In this document: positions 4,785 to 7,304 of the stretch, one piece after another
Position numbering within the stretch: the stretch's first letter is position 1
Layout: each line of letters opens with the position of its first letter
NCBI GenBank assembly: GCA_902462525.1
Contig: CABQCA010000115.1
Span: forward strand, 1 to 7,304
Length of the DNA stretch: 7,304 nt
Direction: 5' to 3'
Origin: an uncultured Porphyromonadaceae bacterium
GTDB taxonomy: Bacteria; Bacteroidota; Bacteroidia; Bacteroidales; Muribaculaceae
Translations under genes and position numbers: made by a program
Notes under the pieces: generated by a model
Databases searched by the model: none
Told to the model about the DNA's origin: nothing
The model's input: the letters and a program-made list of their open reading frames with translations, nothing else

Positions 4785-7160
4785 TCAGTCGAAAGCCCCT
4801 GAAAGGGATTCGTCGACTGTCTCTTCTTCTTCAACGGGGGCGAATTCGCTCTCGCACAGATTCAGCCCTTCGGGGAACACGAAGCGGGCTTCCTGCGAGT
4901 AGGGAAGGGTGGAGTCGGCATAGACTTTGGAGATGTATTTGCCATAGACCGGGAGCGCCATCGACGCACCCTGACCCTGGGCCATGTTGTTGAAGTGAAT
5001 ATAGCGGTCTTCACCTCCGACCCATGTGGCCGACACAAGGTCGGGCGTAAACGCCATAAACCAGCCGTCGGCGTTGTCGTTGGTGGTACCGGTCTTGCCG
5101 CCGGTCTGGGCGGTGATGTTGAACGGCGGACGGCGCAGACGGTTGCCTGTGCCGCTGTCGACGACGTTGAGGAGTATCGACAGTATTCGCCAGTAGCCTT
5201 TCTGTGTTATCACTTCGGTTTGCGATGGCGCGAAATCGCTGATGATATTGCCGTTGGCATCGGCGATGGCTGTCACGAAAAGCGGGTCGGAGCGCATGCC
5301 CTTGTTGGCAAAGGCGCTGTAGGCTGTTACCATTTCCTTTACAGAAACTTCACATGGCCCGAGACACAGCGATTTCACTGCCGGCAGCGAGTTGGTGATT
5401 CCGTAGCTGTGCATGCGGCGCACAAGTTCGGCGGGGCTGAGGCGATCCATGATTCGGGCGGAAATCCAGTTGTTGGAGTTGGTGAGCGCCCAGCGGAGGT
5501 CTACCATCTCGCCTACGCGGGCTTTGCCGCTGTTGCGGGGCTGCCATATGCGGCCGCTTTCGTCGTAAAGTGTGGGCTGTTCGTTGAGAAGCTTGGTGCA
5601 GGGGGTGAATTCGTCGGTTTCGAGGGCGTAGGTATAGAGGAAAGGCTTGATGGTCGAGCCTATCTGACGGCGGCCTGTCGACACCATGTCGTACTGGAAG
5701 AACCGGAAGTCGGGGCCGCCCACATATGCCTTTACGAAGCCGGTGGTCGGGTCCATCGACATGAAACCGGTGCGGAGGAACGATTTTGTGTAGAGAAGCG
5801 AATCGCGGGGTGTCATCACGGTGTCGACCGGGCCGGCGTAGCTGAACACTGTCATTTCGACGGGAGTGTCGAATTCGGCCTGCAGCTGCTCTTCGGTCTT
5901 GCCGGCGAGGCGTGCCACACGTGCGCGCTCGCTCTGGTGAATGGCGTTGCTGATCAGTTTGGCGCGCATGGCGTCGCTCAGCTCGCCGCGGTTGGAGGTG
6001 TAGGGCGCAGCCGATGAGCCGCGTTTTTCGCGGAAGAACTGCTGCTGGAGCGATGACATGTGTTCGCGTACGGCGTCCTCGGCGTAGCGCTGCATCCGCG
6101 AGTCGATGGTGGTGTATATTTTCAGACCGTCGTTGTAGATGTCGTACTTCGTGCCGTCGGGTTTGCGGGTTTTCTCAATCCAGCCGTAGAGCGGATCGTT
6201 GGCCCATGCGATGGAGTCGTCGGTGTATTTCTGGCCGTCCCACGAGGGGTAGTCGGAGCGCTCGGGCTTTTTGGCTGTAAGCTGGCGGCGCAGTTCTTCG
6301 CGGAAATATGGCGCCAGGCCTTCTTTGTGGTCCACGCGATGGAAATCGAGTGTCAGCGGCTGCGCCTGCAGACGTTCGAGGTCTTCCGCGGTTATCATGT
6401 CGGCCTTGTACATTTGTTCGAGCACCACGTTGCGGCGTCCGCGGGTGCGCTCGGGCTGACGCACAGGGTTGAAGTACGACGGATTCTTCACCATGCCCAC
6501 AAGCGTGGCGGCCTCGAGGGTGTCGAGGTCGGCGGCTTCTTTATTGAAATATACTTTTGCCGCCGATTTGATGCCGACGGCGTTGTAGAGGAAGTCAAAC
6601 TGGTTGAGATACATCTTCAGAATCTCTTCCTTGGAGTAGAAACGTTCGAGCTTTATGGCTATCATCCACTCGATGGGTTTCTGCACGGCTCGCTGCAGAA
6701 TACCGTTGCTCGGAGGTGTGTAGAGCTGTTTTGCCAGCTGCTGGGTGATGGTTGAGCCACCGCCGGCGCTGCGTTGCTGCAGCAGGGCGGTTTTGAACAT
6801 GGCGCGGGCTATTGCCTTCACATCGATGCCGGAGTGCTCTTCGAAGCGGGCGTCCTCGGTGGCGATGAGGGCATCGACCACGGCCGGAGATATTTCGTCG
6901 AAATCGGCGTACACGCGGTTGCCGGTGTTGCGGAAATAACGGCCCATTTCTTCGCCGTCGGAGGTGTAGATTACCGATGCGAATTTATCCTGCGGGTTCT
7001 TGAGTTCTTCGACCGGAGGCATGTAGCCTATCACGCCGTTGTAGACGAGCAGGAAGAATACACCGATGAATACTACTGCGGCGGCAAAGGAAATCCACAT
7101 CCAGCGGATCACATTCTTCACCCAGGGTTTATGCTGTTTTTGTTGGTCTTTAGGCGCCAT
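4785..7160 (-). CDS. mrcA: Bifunctional class A penicillin-binding protein (PBP1A type)
   Basis: The 791-residue protein polymerises lipid II into glycan strands and cross-links the stem peptides in the periplasm. A short basic cytoplasmic tail and one membrane anchor (about 17-41) precede the GT51 glycosyltransferase domain. Its motifs are ATEDARFEEHSGID (catalytic E102), GGGSTITQQLAKQ (133-145) and QKPIE (160-164), followed by KLERFYSKEEILKMYLNQFD. The transpeptidase domain has S502-T-I-K505 (acylated serine), S562-N-N564, and K689-T-G-T692 within GGKTGTTNDNADGW. All catalytic motifs are intact; QKPIE has Q where many homologues have R in RKxxE. The C-terminus is a short acidic tail (VEEEETVDESLSGAFD). 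The start at 7160 gives the usual cytoplasmic tail and lies about 30 nt from the predicted transcription start. Length and order fit PBP1A enzymes. It appears to be transcribed alone. Confidence 0.95.
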   Translation of the reverse strand: MAPKDQQKQHKPWVKNVIRWMWISFAAAVVFIGVFFLLVYNGVIGYMPPVEELKNPQDKFASVIYTSDGEEMGRYFRNTGNRVYADFDEISPAVVDALIATEDARFEEHSGIDVKAIARAMFKTALLQQRSAGGGSTITQQLAKQLYTPPSNGILQRAVQKPIEWMIAIKLERFYSKEEILKMYLNQFDFLYNAVGIKSAAKVYFNKEAADLDTLEAATLVGMVKNPSYFNPVRQPERTRGRRNVVLEQMYKADMITAEDLERLQAQPLTLDFHRVDHKEGLAPYFREELRRQLTAKKPERSDYPSWDGQKYTDDSIAWANDPLYGWIEKTRKPDGTKYDIYNDGLKIYTTIDSRMQRYAEDAVREHMSSLQQQFFREKRGSSAAPYTSNRGELSDAMRAKLISNAIHQSERARVARLAGKTEEQLQAEFDTPVEMTVFSYAGPVDTVMTPRDSLLYTKSFLRTGFMSMDPTTGFVKAYVGGPDFRFFQYDMVSTGRRQIGSTIKPFLYTYALETDEFTPCTKLLNEQPTLYDESGRIWQPRNSGKARVGEMVDLRWALTNSNNWISARIMDRLSPAELVRRMHSYGITNSLPAVKSLCLGPCEVSVKEMVTAYSAFANKGMRSDPLFVTAIADANGNIISDFAPSQTEVITQKGYWRILSILLNVVDSGTGNRLRRPPFNITAQTGGKTGTTNDNADGWFMAFTPDLVSATWVGGEDRYIHFNNMAQGQGASMALPVYGKYISKVYADSTLPYSQEARFVFPEGLNLCESEFAPVEEEETVDESLSGAFD

Positions 7161-7194
7161 AATCGTAAAATCGGGGAGAGTTGTAAAAATCGTG

Positions 7195-7226
7195 TAAAGT
7201 TACGAAATTCTGCCGAATCACGCAAA
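7195..7226 (-). promoter_or_regulatory. Bacteroidetes-type promoter for the penicillin-binding protein gene
   Basis: The minus strand has TTTG (7226-7223), exactly 20 nt, then TAACTTTA (7202-7195), which differs from TAnnTTTG only in the last base. The spacing equals that of the wza and tRNA-Asn promoters. Transcription would start near 7190, about 30 nt before the ATG at 7160. Confidence 0.6.
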
Positions 7227-7270
7227 TGCGGCGGTGATCGCCACAGGGCTGTAGAGTCAACAAGCAAGTG

Positions 7271-7278
7271 CAAAATTA
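7271..7278 (-). promoter_or_regulatory. Possible distal -7 box upstream of the penicillin-binding protein gene
   Basis: The minus strand reads TAATTTTG followed by CACTT, a full match to TAnnTTTG. The nearest upstream TTG sits at the very edge of the window, 23 nt away, so the -33 element is poor or lies at non-ideal spacing. It could be a second promoter or a chance match. Confidence 0.3.
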
Positions 7279-7304
7279 GTGAATGAGTTTGAAGAATTCT
7301 ACAA

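Noticed and set aside
4995..6755. Long plus-strand open frames (340 and 231 codons) inside the penicillin-binding protein gene
   Set aside because: They are antisense to conserved transglycosylase and transpeptidase motifs, lack any recognisable domain or promoter, and are shadow frames.

Overview
The window looks like chromosomal DNA of a Bacteroidales bacterium, possibly near Muribaculaceae or Bacteroides. Three things point there: promoters of the Bacteroidetes type (TTTG-like -33, TAnnTTTG -7), start codons without a Shine-Dalgarno sequence, and protein types (lipoprotein Wza with a C-terminal membrane helix, a roughly 950-residue secreted M16 protease). The family-level placement is inference. 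No mobile element, CRISPR array or rRNA is visible.

Layout from left to right. (1) Positions 1-1202, minus strand: the first two genes of a surface-polysaccharide export operon. These are a Wza-type outer-membrane exporter lipoprotein and, one base after its stop codon, the 5' part of a Wzz/Wzc-type inner-membrane co-polymerase cut off by the window edge. (2) Positions 1203-1493: a divergent intergenic region with a consensus-like promoter for wza and a small leader hairpin followed by a T-run. (3) Positions 1494-4352, plus strand: a secreted M16 (pitrilysin/insulinase) zinc metallopeptidase, closed by a strong intrinsic terminator. (4) Positions 4353-4564: a convergent intergenic region made almost entirely of hairpins, including an inverted pair of related palindromic units that resembles a REP/BIME element. 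(5) Positions 4565-4638, minus strand: tRNA-Asn(GUU) with its own promoter and terminator hairpin. (6) Positions 4785-7160, minus strand: a bifunctional class A penicillin-binding protein (PBP1A type) with its own promoter upstream.

The protein-coding genes all act on the cell envelope: polysaccharide export, envelope proteolysis and peptidoglycan synthesis. They appear to be separate transcription units rather than one pathway. The least explained element is the inverted palindrome pair at 4419-4514. Its two 32-nt units share a scaffold, while three stem base pairs differ between them by compensated changes. It could be a Bacteroidales REP-like repeat or a structured RNA. The other point worth noting is that three minus-strand promoters share the same geometry, with exactly 20 nt between the two boxes.
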